From: Prunus persica
Taxonomy: Eukaryota > Streptophyta > Magnoliopsida > Rosales > Rosaceae
Assembly: GCF_000346465.2 (NCBI RefSeq)
Contig: NC_034009.1
Location: 17,077,286 to 17,141,285 of the forward strand
Reading direction: 5' to 3'
DNA length: 64,000 nt
Shown: positions 1 to 11,045 of the stretch, one piece after another
How positions within the stretch are numbered: the stretch's first letter is position 1
Layout: the number at the start of each line of letters is the position of its first letter
The notes under the pieces: generated by a model
Told to the model about the DNA's origin: nothing
Seen by the model: only the letters and a program-made list of their open reading frames with translations
Database searches by the model: none
Program-made: the position numbers and the translations under genes

Positions 1-1430
1 TTCAATTTAGGATGTGTTGTAGTTCTCTGTGTCATTTAATTAATTAACCATCCTTTTGGTATTTTATTTTAATTTCTTTTGCATTGTGCAGTTATAAGAA
101 TTTTATGTTGTTGCTATGAACTTATTGAGAACTAGAAAGAAAACATTATAATCTTCATGCAACTAATTGCAAGTGCGGCCTAGAGTGACAGGAAAGGTCA
201 AACAGTGTACTAACTGAAGTATGGGTTCACTTTGACTGCGGATTAGTGCAGGTTCAAGCTTTAGTGTCTAACTTTTACTTATGCTAACACATGTCTAGTA
301 AGTCACTAGGTTGGGCAGGATTCATTTCCAGTCAACTGAAATTCAATCAGGACACTACTTTCTGCATAATTAAAATAAAGCTGTAAAAAAAAAAAAAAAC
401 ATAAAAGCACTAAGATTTCTACATTGTTTGGTAACTCGCCTACATCCACACCAACCTCTCTAGGTCAGATTTTTGTTACTCATCCAAAGTAAGGTTTTAT
501 GGGATACAGATCAACCCAAAGTCTGTACAAACTTAGTGGCCAATTTTCTCACAAGGTCATTGCCAGCCAGCCCATACCCACCACTTAAAAAGTTCTTCAA
601 TTTTCTCACAGGTTCTTAAGATTTACAAGTTACTGGAAGCCTCACTCCCCTTAATCCAAGTGGGTACAGGTGTAGGCTTGAATGTGTCTCAGTATGCGTA
701 AATTAAGCAATTTGAATATAACTCCAAATAAAAAATGAACTAGGAAGGGTTGCTGAGCTTCTGTTGCTGCATTCTTCGTGTCTTAAACTGAGGGAGGTGG
801 ATTGAACCCACTGACCATCCAGCTCTATCCATTGAGAGCTAAGCCCTTTTCTATCAAGATTTTCTCTGATCGAACCCACTGTCTATAACACAGATGTTCC
901 TGAAGTTTGAATTTCTTAAACAGCTGGTGTACTGAGTAAGCTTTGGGTCGACCTCCTAAGTTCCATTTGACCAGATTCAATCCAATAGACTGGGTCATTT
1001 ACAATTTTTTGGCCCTTTAATCTGCCAAGTCCTTTTGCCAGCACACCAAGACTTCTGGATGTGGTTCGTTATCTTTGCATCTACTCGAGTCCTCAATAAT
1101 ACTTATCTCTGAGTTATAACCCTTCCTAGGTTTGGTTACTATCTAGACACAACTGAAGCATGTTCCCAAGTCTGCGTCAAGAGATTGTTTTAGTTTGGTC
1201 TTCCAACCCTAACTCCAACTTTTAACTATTCCTGAAGTTTGACTATTTTGACTCCATCTTGAGTCCTCCGTTTGTCTTAATGCTCTTGGGTTTCCAAGAA
1301 GGCCCATGGGCATATGTTACTGTTTAACATGCATATGTACAAGGTATAAAATTTTCCAACCTAAAATATTAATATCTTCAATAATTTATCGCAACAATGT
1401 AATCCTCTTTTTCTGTTTTAATCATTGTAG
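1..1430 (+). other. Intron of the CDKC kinase gene
   Basis: No kinase-like exon is visible here, and the first recognisable exon opens at 1431 after a pyrimidine-rich stretch ending in tag. The interval is best read as one long intron, or part of one, of the kinase gene whose 5' exons lie before the window. It holds an A tract at about 384-398 and a tRNA-like stretch on the minus strand near 795-847. The rest is unassigned AT-rich sequence. Confidence 0.6.
795..847 (-). repeat. tRNA-like promoter remnant, possible SINE head
   Basis: Read on the minus strand, this has a D-arm/A-box-like stretch (TAGCTCTCAATGGATAGAGC) followed about 15 bases later by a B-box-like GTGGGTTCAATCC. That order and spacing fit a tRNA-derived RNA polymerase III promoter. 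No acceptor stem pairs, so it is not a functional tRNA gene. A tRNA-related SINE head inside the kinase intron is the simplest reading. Confidence 0.3.
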
Positions 1431-2756
1431 CCGGAACAATTAAATAAAATTTTTGAGCTGTGTGGAGCTCCAGATGAGGTCAACTGGCCCGGAGTTTCAA
1501 AGATTCCTTGGTATAACAACTTCAAGCCAACAAGGCCAATGAAGAGACGTCTCAGGGAGGTTTTTAGACAGTAAGAATTTTCCTACTGCCGTCGTATTCA
1601 CATGTTCTGTCATCAGCATACAGGTTAAGCATAAGCCTTGGGCCTTGTGGCTTGTATCTTAGCTTAAATTTTCTTTGTTTGCTTTATAGTTTTGACCGCC
1701 ATGCTTTGGAGTTATTGGAGAGAATGTTGACACTTGATCCTTCTCAGGTGTGTACATATCCGATAAAATTGTCCTCTTTCGTGTGCATGAATGATTTTTA
1801 CCTTGTAGAACAATCATCTTTTGTAATTTATTAAGTTAATCCTTGGTCCTATGAGTTGCCCCTTCTTAGATGTAGCAATGGTAATACTAGCTGGTTTTGC
1901 ATTGTAAGCAGAAAAATGTGGCATAGTGTCCCCATATGATCAATGCTACTGTATTTAGGCGGGATTCTAACATACTGTTTATCGTTTTGTTTTTTTCTTA
2001 ATTATTAATTATAGAGAATATCTGCTAAGGATGCTCTTGATGCTGAGTACTTCTGGACTGATCCATTACCTTGTGATCCGAAGAGGTTGGTTCCTTGTAC
2101 TACTACTATCCTTTCATTTCATTTTTATTTTTATTCTTTAAGAAACAAATTTTATTGTCATGTGATCTACACCACTTGTTATTTATTTAACTAAAACCAC
2201 TTCTTGGCTCAGTTTACCAAAATATGAATCATCACACGAGTTCCAGACAAAGAAAAAACGTCAGCAGCAACGGCAACATGAAGAAAATGCAAAACGTCAG
2301 AAATTGCAGCACCCACAACATACTCGCCTCCCACCGATTCAGCAATCTGGCCAAGCACATTCCCAAATGCGGCCTGGACCTAACCAGCCCATCCATGGTT
2401 CTCAGCCCCCAGTTGCTGCAGGGCCTAGCCATCATTATGGGAAACCCCGTGGGCCCTCTGGAGGGCCAAGCAGATACCCACCTGGTGGAAACCCTGGTGG
2501 TGGATACAACCATCCAAATAGGGGTGGTCAAGGGGGTGGAGGTGGGTACAGTAGCGGCCCATATCCTACACAAGGGAGAGGCGGGCCATATGGTTCTAGT
2601 GGCATGCCTGGTGCAGGTCCTCGGGGTGGAGGTAGTGGTTATGGAGTAGGTGGTCCAAACTATCCTCAAAATGGTCCATATGGTGGCTCCACTGCTGGTC
2701 GGGGCTCAAACATGATGGGTGGAAACCGCAATCAACAGTATGGTTGGCAGCAGTAA
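1431..2756 (+). CDS. CDKC: Cyclin-dependent kinase C (CDKC), 3' exons
   Basis: C-terminal part of a plant CDKC, the CDK9-like kinase that pairs with cyclin T and phosphorylates the RNA polymerase II C-terminal domain in the nucleus. Four exons join in frame: 1431-1570, 1690-1747, 2015-2085 and 2213-2756. The first opens with PEQLNKIFELCGAPDEVNWP, the end of the kinase domain after the activation loop. It continues through FDRHALELLERMLTLDPSQ and RISAKDALDAEYFWTDPLPC. The last exon has the CDKC tail: a basic Q-rich stretch (KKKRQQQRQ), then a long Gly/Pro/Tyr-rich low-complexity region ending GWQQ. All junctions are GT-AG with phases that restore the reading frame, and no lesion is seen. The ATP-binding lobe and catalytic loop lie upstream of the window. 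The family assignment is firm; which CDKC paralogue it is cannot be told. Confidence 0.93.
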
Positions 2757-3260
2757 TGGTTGATCTGATTATACGAAGTTATGAGTGATGGTATCGTGAT
2801 ATGCACCTCCTTGATACAAGGGATCTGAGATTGGATGATTTAGTAAATAATTTGGAGGTGGAAAGCATCATCGAACCGTTACTAAATTATTCATATGTAA
2901 AATACATTAAACCAGGGTTGTTCTGACTTGTACCCGTTTATCAGTTTATGTGATAATCTCTTGGAAAATATACAGAAAAGTTGGATGTAGCAGCATGATT
3001 CTGTTTGGAGTTGTGCATCTGACTGAGTTTGTACTTAGGCGAGTCTCCGGGAATGCTTGTGTGGTTTAATTAAATTTATGTAAAATTGCACTTTTTATTT
3101 TTAGTAATATCTCCTCGTACAGTTTTGGCTTTGATATAAACTGTAATTTGTGGCCATGTACGATTTGTTGTAATTCGGTGTCTTTGAACCTTTCTATTGT
3201 TTTATCTGAGTCTGACTTTTCTAGTGTTTTTTTAGTACAAGTAATTAAGAGAGGGAGTTT
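2757..3260 (+). other. 3' UTR and downstream flank of CDKC
   Basis: AT-rich sequence after the kinase stop codon with several possible plant polyadenylation contexts (for example TTAATTAAATTTATG near 3067). No ORF or repeat structure is evident. The transcript end is not marked by any decisive signal. Confidence 0.45.
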
Positions 3261-3557
3261 ATAAAAAGAGTAATGCTATTCTTACCACATTTTGTATATC
3301 ACATCCTATACCACCTGAACGTGAAAACTAGTTCTCCCCTCCTCTCTGTCGTTCCTCTCCTCTTCTATAGTCACCGTCTCCTTTCGCCTTCTTCATCGGC
3401 TATCCTCCTACACCCTCAATTGGCACTCCACTGTCCTTCCTTTGGTTATTGGTGAGTATATATGATTCTTTTTTCTTTTCTTTTCTATCAATTCTTTTTT
3501 TGATTGGAATTTTCTATTTATAATTACTAACTTACTCTTTTATTTAGTTCAATTGTT

Positions 3558-4275
3558 GAGAAGCACGACGGCGGAAAGGACCTTTCCTCGCAAGTTATGG
3601 TCCTCCTCAACTGCAATACGCCAATAATTGGTATGCTTTTCTTTTTTCTTTTAATTTAAGAGTGACCAAGACTATCTGTAATTTAATTACTTGGGCTTTA
3701 AATTTTACACCTCAGCTTTTTTGGATGAAAAATTATCTTTTAACCTTACTACAGATTTACTTCGAAGGGAGGGCTTGTGGTTTCCGTCACATAAAACTCA
3801 AATGAAAGGTTGTCCAAGTGAAAGCACAAGAGAAAATATTTTTATAAGAAAGCACAAGAGAAGACACTGAACTTTTGCGAAATGTGATTTTGATAGAAGA
3901 AAAGATATTGAGGCATTTGCAATGTAATGTTTTGATTTTTAAGGGTGTTTAATTGCATGGCTAATTTATGTTTCTTTTATTTTTACTTTCTTTTTGAATA
4001 GTACATTTTTTTTTCCCATGAAAAAAAAAAAAAACAGGGCAAGTGTCTTTGAGATATTAACCAATTGATCAATGGATAATGAATCTGTTTCAATAATCCA
4101 ATAGACAGTATTAATCGAAAACATATAACTTTCATAAAAAATAAAGTAATGAAATCAAGTCGTTAAAGCACAAGGTTGAAAAAGATTAAATATTAACTAC
4201 GATTTAACAAATAATTAGAATTATTTTATTTTATTTTAAATATTATTAAATAACTGTGATATTCGCAGACACGTG
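3558..4275 (+). pseudogene. Truncated copy of the zinc-knuckle gene at 13186-15100
   Basis: Bases 3558-3630 encode EKHDGGKDLSSQVMVLLNCN and on to TPIIG, close to residues 19-44 of the gene at 13186 (LDKDGGRKDLFSPVMVPSNC...). The same GTATGC donor follows, with a matching intron start to about 3740. At 4165-4272 the sequence again matches the other gene's 3' flank (15140-15247), sharing the stretch around ATTTAACAAATAATTAGAAT. The exons encoding the acidic repeats and all cysteine modules are missing, and no ATG precedes exon 1 in frame (an in-frame TGA lies just upstream). This is a duplicate with a large internal deletion, not a working gene. Confidence 0.75.
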
Positions 4276-4596
4276 TTCCATGCTTAAACCTCAATATAAA
4301 TCCATTTTACGAAGAAGACATTCGCTGAACAAGCTGCAGAATCAAAAAAACCAAACCATAATCCCATAATCTATGATATATGATCTGTCCAAAGAAAGGG
4401 CTTAACTCATGAGAGAAAGAAACCTAGGTTTCCCTAGGCTACTACGACTGTTCCCCCACGGCGGGCAGCTATTATAATATAGTAAATTTGTTTTTTCCCC
4501 TTCAAATTATTTTTGTCATACCTACAACCCATCATCTTATTTTTTTTATAAATAAAATCTAATTTTTATATGTAAAACCAGATGACTAGATCCAAG

Positions 4597-5180
4597 TAGG
4601 GGTGGGCACTCAAACCGGTGAACCGGAAATCCGAACCGAACTGCACCGAACTAAACCGAAAAAAAACCGAGTGGACAAAAAAGTCAAAAACCGGTCAAAA
4701 ACCGAACCGGACCGGTTTGGACCGGTTCCGGATTCAGTTCCATGTCTTCAAAAACCGAACCAGGCCGAACCGAACTGGTGAAACTAAAAAAATATATAAT
4801 TTCAATATATATTTATATTTAATGCTATATTTTTAATTTCACTAAAAAAAATCTAATATTTATCCAAGTTCAGTGTCAAAATATCTCTCTTTTCTCACTT
4901 TAATATTTATTTTTTATATGAAATTGAATAATTTGTTAATTTTCAAGTAAAAAAATAATATTTCAGTTGAGAATTGTATTAAAAAATAATTTAAAAAATA
5001 ATTTATATAATCCGGTTCCAAAACCGAACCGAAATCAGAACCGGACCGAAACCAGTTCAAATCGAACCAGACAGTTTTTGAAATTTTTTTTATTAAAACC
5101 AAACCAAACCGGATGAATAGTATCGAATCGATTCTAATTTGAGGCAAAAACCGGTCCAAACCGAATCGTACCCACCCCTA
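4597..5180. mobile_element. hAT-like MITE
   Basis: A 584-bp element with terminal inverted repeats TAGGGGTGGG / CCCACCCCTA, flanked by a perfect 8-bp duplication GATCCAAG (4589-4596 and 5181-5188). The 8-bp duplication and TAGGGGTG-type ends are typical of the hAT superfamily. The interior is built of many short AACCGAACC / CCGGTTC units in both orientations, giving extended palindromy. No transposase coding is present, so it is non-autonomous. Confidence 0.85.
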
Positions 5181-5970
5181 GATCCAAGTCAACTAGTTAC
5201 CTAATCAAGCTTAAGATAGGATTTATTATATTTTTTTGAATTCCAAAAATACCCCTAATTATCCCTTCATCTATTCAAGGCAGGATTAGAAATGCTAAAT
5301 TATATATGTCTCCATTAATTGAGGTTATTTATTACCTCAATTGATTTTTCTATTTGTTTATAATTTCTGTCAACTTTCCTCCGTTTTGTTTTTTGATCGA
5401 GTCAACTTTTCCTTATGTTGTAGATTTGTGATATATCTGATATACATTTGATACGTGTGCCTATGAAGTAACTTGACTATTAGGTAAACTGTTATTATAT
5501 AATAAATAATTTACTTATGTTTTTATTAAAAAAATGTGCCTATTTGTTTAAATAAATTATTTACCTACTTGTGCTGAACCAGTTTCCTCACGCTACAGTT
5601 GCCATTGATTTGTCTGCACAATTATGGCCTCGCCTTGCCCTCCTTCCTCTGCACACAGCACTCGTAACTTCTACTTTTTTTTTTTATTTTTTATTTAATT
5701 TTCAAGGGGATTTTTTGTTTCAATTTGAACTCCATTTTGTTGATGGGTCTGCTTACTTTTTGTTTTTCGTGGCTCAGAAGCTAAGAAAAATGAGGTGAGT
5801 TTAATGAGTTCGAGTCGAAGTTCATGTGTTAAGCTGAACCACCGGTAATTAATGTGTTGGAATATTTTTCTCAAATACATGTATGTATGCATGTATGATG
5901 TATAATGCATTTGAGCTAAACCACCGGTAATTACTGGGTATGTATATTGTACATACGTGCATACTGTAAC

Positions 5971-6084
5971 GGGGTCTAATCCGGTGGAAAAGGACATTGA
6001 CTTGTATACCAGAGGTCTCAAGTTCGAACTCCCAATGACATCTTTGTGTGTGTGAGTTTAGACTATCGGTTGTACTAAAAAAAA
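5971..6084 (+). mobile_element. tRNA-derived SINE
   Basis: Contains an A-box-like TCTAATCCGGTGGAAAAGG, a B-box-like GTCTCAAGTTCGAACTCC about 40 bases later, a TGTGTGTGTGAGTTT stretch, and a 3' run of A (TACTAAAAAAAA). Order and spacing match plant tRNA-related SINEs. A clean target duplication was not found. Just upstream (5838-5853 and 5916-5932) a short AACCACCGGTAATTA motif occurs twice. Confidence 0.6.
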
Positions 6085-6657
6085 TAGATTGTGTGAGAGT
6101 TTACTGGTTTAAGACACATGCGGGATTTTCATGTACCATGGGTAAATTTTCCAAGGGTTTGTTCTATTGTTTTGTTCGTTAACTTACTCGTTGTTCATAG
6201 ATTTGTTATTTGGTGTATTTCGCTTCATGCTTGTTCAAGTTGCAAAATCCTTTCCATGTTTGAATCTGCTTGTTTTGTTCCTTTTCTTTGTTCCCTTTGA
6301 CGATTTTGAATCCTTTTTTCTAGTCAATTATATAATAGATTTATTTGATTGTCTGTTTTGCCTCTTATGTAATTGTAAAAATTGTGTGTTAACTTACTCG
6401 TTGTTCATAAAATCATTCTGCTTGGTCTAAAAGAAAAATTAAAATAAGCTTTTATACTTAAAAAACAATATATGCATAAACTTAATTTCAAATGACCATG
6501 AAGTTACATGAACCCATTCTATTCAACTGAGGTGCATGTCCTGTTATTAAAGAAAAAAGAAAACAAATGATGAAATAAATGAAATGGGTTATTACACGAC
6601 TAGTCTAAACAAAGCATTAGCATTCTTACAGTTATTTAAAGAAGTGCACGCCCAATG
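6085..6657. other. Gene-free AT-rich stretch with a 22-bp direct repeat
   Basis: No convincing gene. A 22-bp stretch containing AACTTACTCGTTGTTCATA occurs at 6178-6199 and again at 6388-6409, about 210 bases apart in the same orientation. Open frames across 6118-6430 are hydrophobic low-complexity translations of T-rich DNA and are not called. Confidence 0.4.
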
Positions 6658-8199
6658 CTACACATCTTGTAAATCTCTCATAACCTCCTGTGTTGGCTTA
6701 CAAAACAAAATAGGAACTCGACTAAATTGTTCAATTAGAACCCACGGTAGAGCTTGGACTTCACGAGCCACATTATTTTGAAGATTTTGTTTTCTGATCT
6801 GCTCATATAGTTCATCAGGAATGCTATAAAAATGTACCAGTCGTACAACAAATCTTCTTCCTTGCTTTATGACAACATTATCCTTATATTCTTTTCGAAA
6901 CTTTCTTTTGAATCCTTTGTGCACTTTCACATTAATGTCATGTGTAGGCTTGTAATCACGCTTGGGGAAGAGAAAGAAAAATGATTTGGAAAGATGACCA
7001 GCTAAGGCATCGTAATGATCAAAAAACGCTTCCAAAACTGATTTGTGATATAAATCATCAAAGCCACTTTGTTTTACCTTAAACACTCGTAAATATCCAC
7101 CGCTCCTGTCATCAAAAAGGGCTGCATATAATAAAGCCCTTGTCACAGTTTCTAACAATTCATTTGAACTTTGGACTTCCACATTGAAACTCTTGAAGTA
7201 TTCACGAACTTGTTTACCACCGGTTCCATTCGCAAATCCATAGCAACGTTTGGATTTGGTTTTTTTCACTGGTCCAGAAGAATCAACTTTATATACATGA
7301 GGAAGACCATCTGCATCCCATCCAACCATATAAACAGATCCCTGATATAACTCCAGTGTCGATTTTTGCCAATCATGAATTAATATACTTATGGGCTATT
7401 TTTGGTGCATCATGGATGCCATTAACTATTTCCTCATATGTGGTTAAGCAGTCCTCCACATAATTTAACATATTTTCACAATGTGTGGAATAACCCGCCA
7501 TAGTTGCAAATACATTGCGACTCTCCATAAAGAAAAACTTTTTTGCATCCTCACACACTATAGATCCTTTTATCCCATTAGATGTAGACCTTGTATCGAC
7601 ACCAACATATATTGCTTTATGGTCTTTATTACAGATAACAATGATGTTTGTTGTGCCCCATCCCTTTATCTGGGTAAAAAAATAAAAATAAGTAAAGACG
7701 GCAAACAAATACAGCAACTAGAATAACAACCAAAGGAGAGAGTACAGATGAATAAACCGATAGGAAGAAGAAATATAAAACAAATCAAATCAATAAACCA
7801 AAGAAGAGTACAGATTTGGGGTTTTTGTGTTCATAAAATTTATATGCTAAATTTAGATTGAATTGTCATGCAGATTAGGATAGATTTGGATTAAGAACGT
7901 ATTCTATTGTTTAATGTGATTTAATTTTTTATTGATTTAAAAACTCACAAATAAGAGACCACAAAATCGAACAAGTCATGGTTCAAAATTTAACCCCAAC
8001 AGGTCCAAGTTTCGAAAGAAAAATTCAACTTCAATGGCTATACTATAAAAACATAATTCGATTAATGAGGAGATCTCGTAAGTACATACTACATATGATA
8101 AATTTAACTACAAAAAAAAGGTATGATAGATAAAAGAATAGTGGTAATGTCACAAACCTTCAACTCTTGGTTGGTGTTTTCCAAGCATGCCTCAGCCAT
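6658..8199 (-). pseudogene. Proteasome subunit beta-5-like gene with frame break and long C-terminal extension
   Basis: Divergent relative of the chymotrypsin-like beta-5 subunit (PBE) of the 20S core. Exon 1 (8199-8158) encodes MAEACLENTNQELK. A GT-AG intron (donor GTTTGT) leads to exon 2 from 7669, starting IKGWGTTNIIV. The GTT triplet aligns with the processing site that frees catalytic Thr1. VGVDTRS, DAKKFF and ATMAGYS match the Asp17, Lys33 and GTMAGG blocks, though Asp sits three residues late. The frame breaks near 7375-7385: HKYINS runs into TGA, while the -1 frame continues LIHDWQKSTLELYQGSVYMV into GWDADGLPHVYKVDSSG, the beta-5 GWDETGPGLYYVDSEG block. No intron of credible size explains the shift. 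After the usual end near LYHKSV the frame stays open about 125 residues more, basic and unrecognised, to a stop at 6658. It could be a recent pseudogene, a divergent paralogue with a sequencing error, or a fusion. Confidence 0.7.
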
Positions 8200-9120
8200 A
8201 ATGCAAAACAGATGTTTATCTCAGCTACAATAACCAATTTGCCGTTGAGAAAGAAAGAAAAGTTTTTGTGCAAGTTTGAAAAAGTTCTACCAGTTAAGAG
8301 CGGCAACTATCCTTTTATAAGAAAAAAAAGCTTGTTATGTTTAGGGAAGTAAAAGAATGTTACTCTCTGAATTAAGACTTTCCATATTAATCAACAAAAA
8401 GCTTACCAATTTCTTAGTCAAAACAACAAAAAAATTCAACAAAACAGGAAAGTAATTGAAAATAGTTATTCATTGGGAAAAATATGTCTTTCTCTAATTT
8501 TTTTCCTTCTTAGAAAGCACAATGTCGTATAGAAGTTTGGTTTTAAAGGCCCAATGACTTATGCAAAATAACTTCTCCACCCTGCATGCATGGTTATCTA
8601 CATTGGCGAGTTTTATTATTCAAAATAAAAACACATATATATTTCTTTCATTATTTATTCAAGGAATCTCGTTTTGCATATGGGGTGGCATTCGAGTTAG
8701 ATTCATGTAGGAGACAATCTTGAGGCAACCCACTATAATATTCCTCACTCTCCTTCCCTATCGAATGAGAAGGTAAAAAAAGAAAAAGGAATCTCAGTTT
8801 TAGGTGCTGCTCGTGTCAACTCCTCTTACTCCAGCCTTCTTCCTTTAAAAAAAAAAGAAAAAAAATTATTTAAAGAACAGAGATAAAACTTTATTGAGAG
8901 AAAAGAAAAAGAAAAAGCAACACGTTTTAAACAAAAAAAGAAGATATATGACCAACGTCAAGAGGACGAAAGCAATAGTGTTAACAGGAACAGCTCGTTT
9001 TAACCAAATAGCTTCAGAACCCCACCAAAAAAAAAAAAAAAAAAAAAAGAAAAAGAAAAAGAAAAAAGTTTCCTAACTAAATAGCTTTAAACTGTTAGAT
9101 TGGAAACATGAACCATAGAA
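8200..9120. other. Intergenic, AT-rich, no gene seen
   Basis: Upstream flank of the beta-5-like gene. No coding signal. A long A/AAAAG microsatellite-like stretch lies at 9028-9067, and A/T-rich runs are common. Confidence 0.5.
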
Positions 9121-9124
9121 TCAG

Positions 9125-9600
9125 GCCCACTGTTGTAACTTGTACGAGCCCTAATCCCAATTGACACAACTATGCCATTAGGCCCAAAAGACTAAAATAC
9201 CCATATGCCCAACTTTAATTCACAAATCAATATAGGGTTTAGGGTTCTTATTTGTGTTTGTCTTTTCTTTCTTTGTTTCCCATATGCCTAACCCTAAACA
9301 CTAGCCACAGACACCAATTTACCTTTTTTTAATTGATATGTAAAGTCGTTTTTTGGGGGAATATGTTTTTGAAATATAAAAATAAGAAGTAATGGAAAGT
9401 TTTATAAAAAATTACCCACTACTTTAATTTAACCTTTAGTATTTTATTTCATATTAATTAAGTTATCTTGTTTTAGAAGTCTAATTAATAGAGGATATTT
9501 CTTAGTATTTTGAAAGTTTCCGTAAATTCTTTGGGGAAAAAAAGGTTTCCCTAAAGTATGCCTCTACCTTTATATATCTATATATATATATATAATAGTC
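9125..9600 (+). promoter_or_regulatory. Probable promoter of the GRXS17-derived locus
   Basis: Two GGCCCA site-II-type motifs (CAGGCCCACT at 9122 and TAGGCCCAAA near 9179) and a telo-box-like TAGGGTTTAGGGTT (about 9233-9247) lie upstream. A TATA run TATATATATATATATAATAG (about 9579-9598) sits about 90 bases before the ATG at 9680. Site II plus telo-box pairs are known in plant promoters of growth-related genes. This is a motif reading only. Confidence 0.45.
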
Positions 9601-9679
9601 AGCCTTGTTTTTCTTTGTTTCCATCTCTCTCTTTGTTTTTGTGCGTTTAGGGTTTAGAATTTCAAAGACTTCGTCATCC

Positions 9680-11045
9680 ATGGGTGGATCAGTGAGAGTT
9701 GTGCAATTCAAAGAGCTTGATAGCGTGGTCCGTCCCTTGAGGTGTGAGGCTTCGAAGCACATGGACGAGGTATTTGCCCACCTTTCATCTCTAACCGGGG
9801 TTTGTCTGGTGTTTCTGTGTGTGTGTGTGTTGGTGTTTTGTTTTTAATCTTCAATTGCTGATTAATATTGCAGGTTGAAGCTGAAGAACAGCCTAAGCCT
9901 TATTCGGTTTCTGATGTGCCGTACTTCTCTGCCTTCGTGAAGGTATGCTTTTTGGGTATAGTATATACATGTTTGAAATTGAGTTTTTGGGGTTCACTGT
10001 AATATGGGGTTAATTATTTTCGGTTTATAATTTGTAATTGCAATAATTACAGAGAAAATTTAGGCAAACCAACTTCATAAGCATCTTCATCCAACAAGCA
10101 CGCTGGTATGGCGTCCAGTGCATATCCATATATACATACCAGAAAAGAAACCAAAAAAACTCAGCCAATGCATTACATATTGTGCTCCATATATACATTC
10201 CTCTCTGTCTCTGAGTTCTTATTTTCCAAACTTTACACGTAGCAATTTAGTAACTTATTCCTCTTTCCCCTTTAGTTCAGGTTCTCAAAAACCAAACAGC
10301 ACAATGATATTTTTACACATACATTTTGATGAACCATTGACAGATATTTAAAGTTCAAAAACAAAGAAAGAGAAAACAAATGAACACATTTATTTTGTCA
10401 CAGTGAACCCCAAAAACTCAAAGAAAGAAAAAGACTTTAATCATTATACATATTGTTGTCTATTGCTTCACCAATTCTTAATCTCTAACAACAGAGTTCT
10501 CTATATTGATTCACCATATTATTATTCACCTTTGCATCAGGCAAAAAAGAAGAACATATTAAAGAACAGACATGTGGAAAAATCAAGCAACAAAGAGAAA
10601 AAAAATTGAATTTTTTTGGACATAATACAAAGTGATTATTAACTTATACCTTGTTTTTATTATTAACTTATCAAACCATCCATTAGTTAGTGAATGGGTT
10701 ATAATAGTGATTATTGCTCAATATTGTGGTAATGAAACTTTAGCAATTCAAACAATCATCCACCCCCAAAAGTGATTACTAGATCCGATAGAATTTTAGA
10801 TGGTGTTTTTTTTTTGTTACTGCAACTTGAGGTGTTTATGAATCATGTTCTGTATCTTGTTCTTCTCTTGGTCAATTTTTGTTTGTGTTTTCTTTTGTCA
10901 GGATGGAAAGGTCGTTGATACATCAGAAGGTGTAGATCCACCTAGTTTTGCCACTAAAGTTGCTAGGGTTGTTGGGTCAGTTAAGGCTGGAGAACCTGCT
11001 GCTCCTGCCAACCTTGACACAGTCCAAGAGTTAGCAATATTATGA
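9680..11045 (+). pseudogene. GRXS17: Truncated monothiol glutaredoxin S17 (thioredoxin-like domain only)
   Basis: GRXS17 is a cytosolic/nuclear Fe-S-binding protein with an N-terminal thioredoxin-like domain followed by three glutaredoxin domains. Three in-phase exons are seen here. Exon 1 (9680 to 9799, or to 9769) gives MGGSVRVVQFKELDSVVRPL then CEASKHMDEVFAHLSS. Exon 2 (9874-9942) gives VEAEEQPKPYSVSDVPYF. Exon 3 (10902-11045) gives DGKVVDTSEGVDPPSFATKV up to LDTVQELAIL and stop. These match, in order, the family's N-terminal blocks (ASKQMDQVFSHL, VEAEEHPEISEAYSV, VPYF..FKDGKTVDTLEGAD, EPAAPASL, ETVKE). The segment carrying the VLHFWASWC redox-like motif is missing between VRPL and CEASK, EISEA is deleted, and the frame stops before the first glutaredoxin domain. 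No CGFS glutaredoxin motif was noticed downstream. Best read as a partial duplicate. The promoter-like region upstream leaves open a short expressed protein. Confidence 0.8.
9980..10420. repeat. 21-bp inverted repeat inside the GRXS17-like intron 2
   Basis: GAGTTTTTGGGGTTCACTGT at 9981-10000 reappears as its exact reverse complement at 10400-10419, with one more matching base (9980/10420). The roughly 960-base intron is long, and the second arm suggests that part of it was inserted or copied back in inverted orientation. Confidence 0.6.

Noticed and set aside
795..847. Functional tRNA gene
   Set aside because: Only A- and B-box-like sequence; no pairing acceptor or anticodon stem.
2232..2669. 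Minus-strand frame opposite the CDKC tail
   Set aside because: Shadow of the Gly/Pro-rich coding strand, which has clear family similarity and splice sites.
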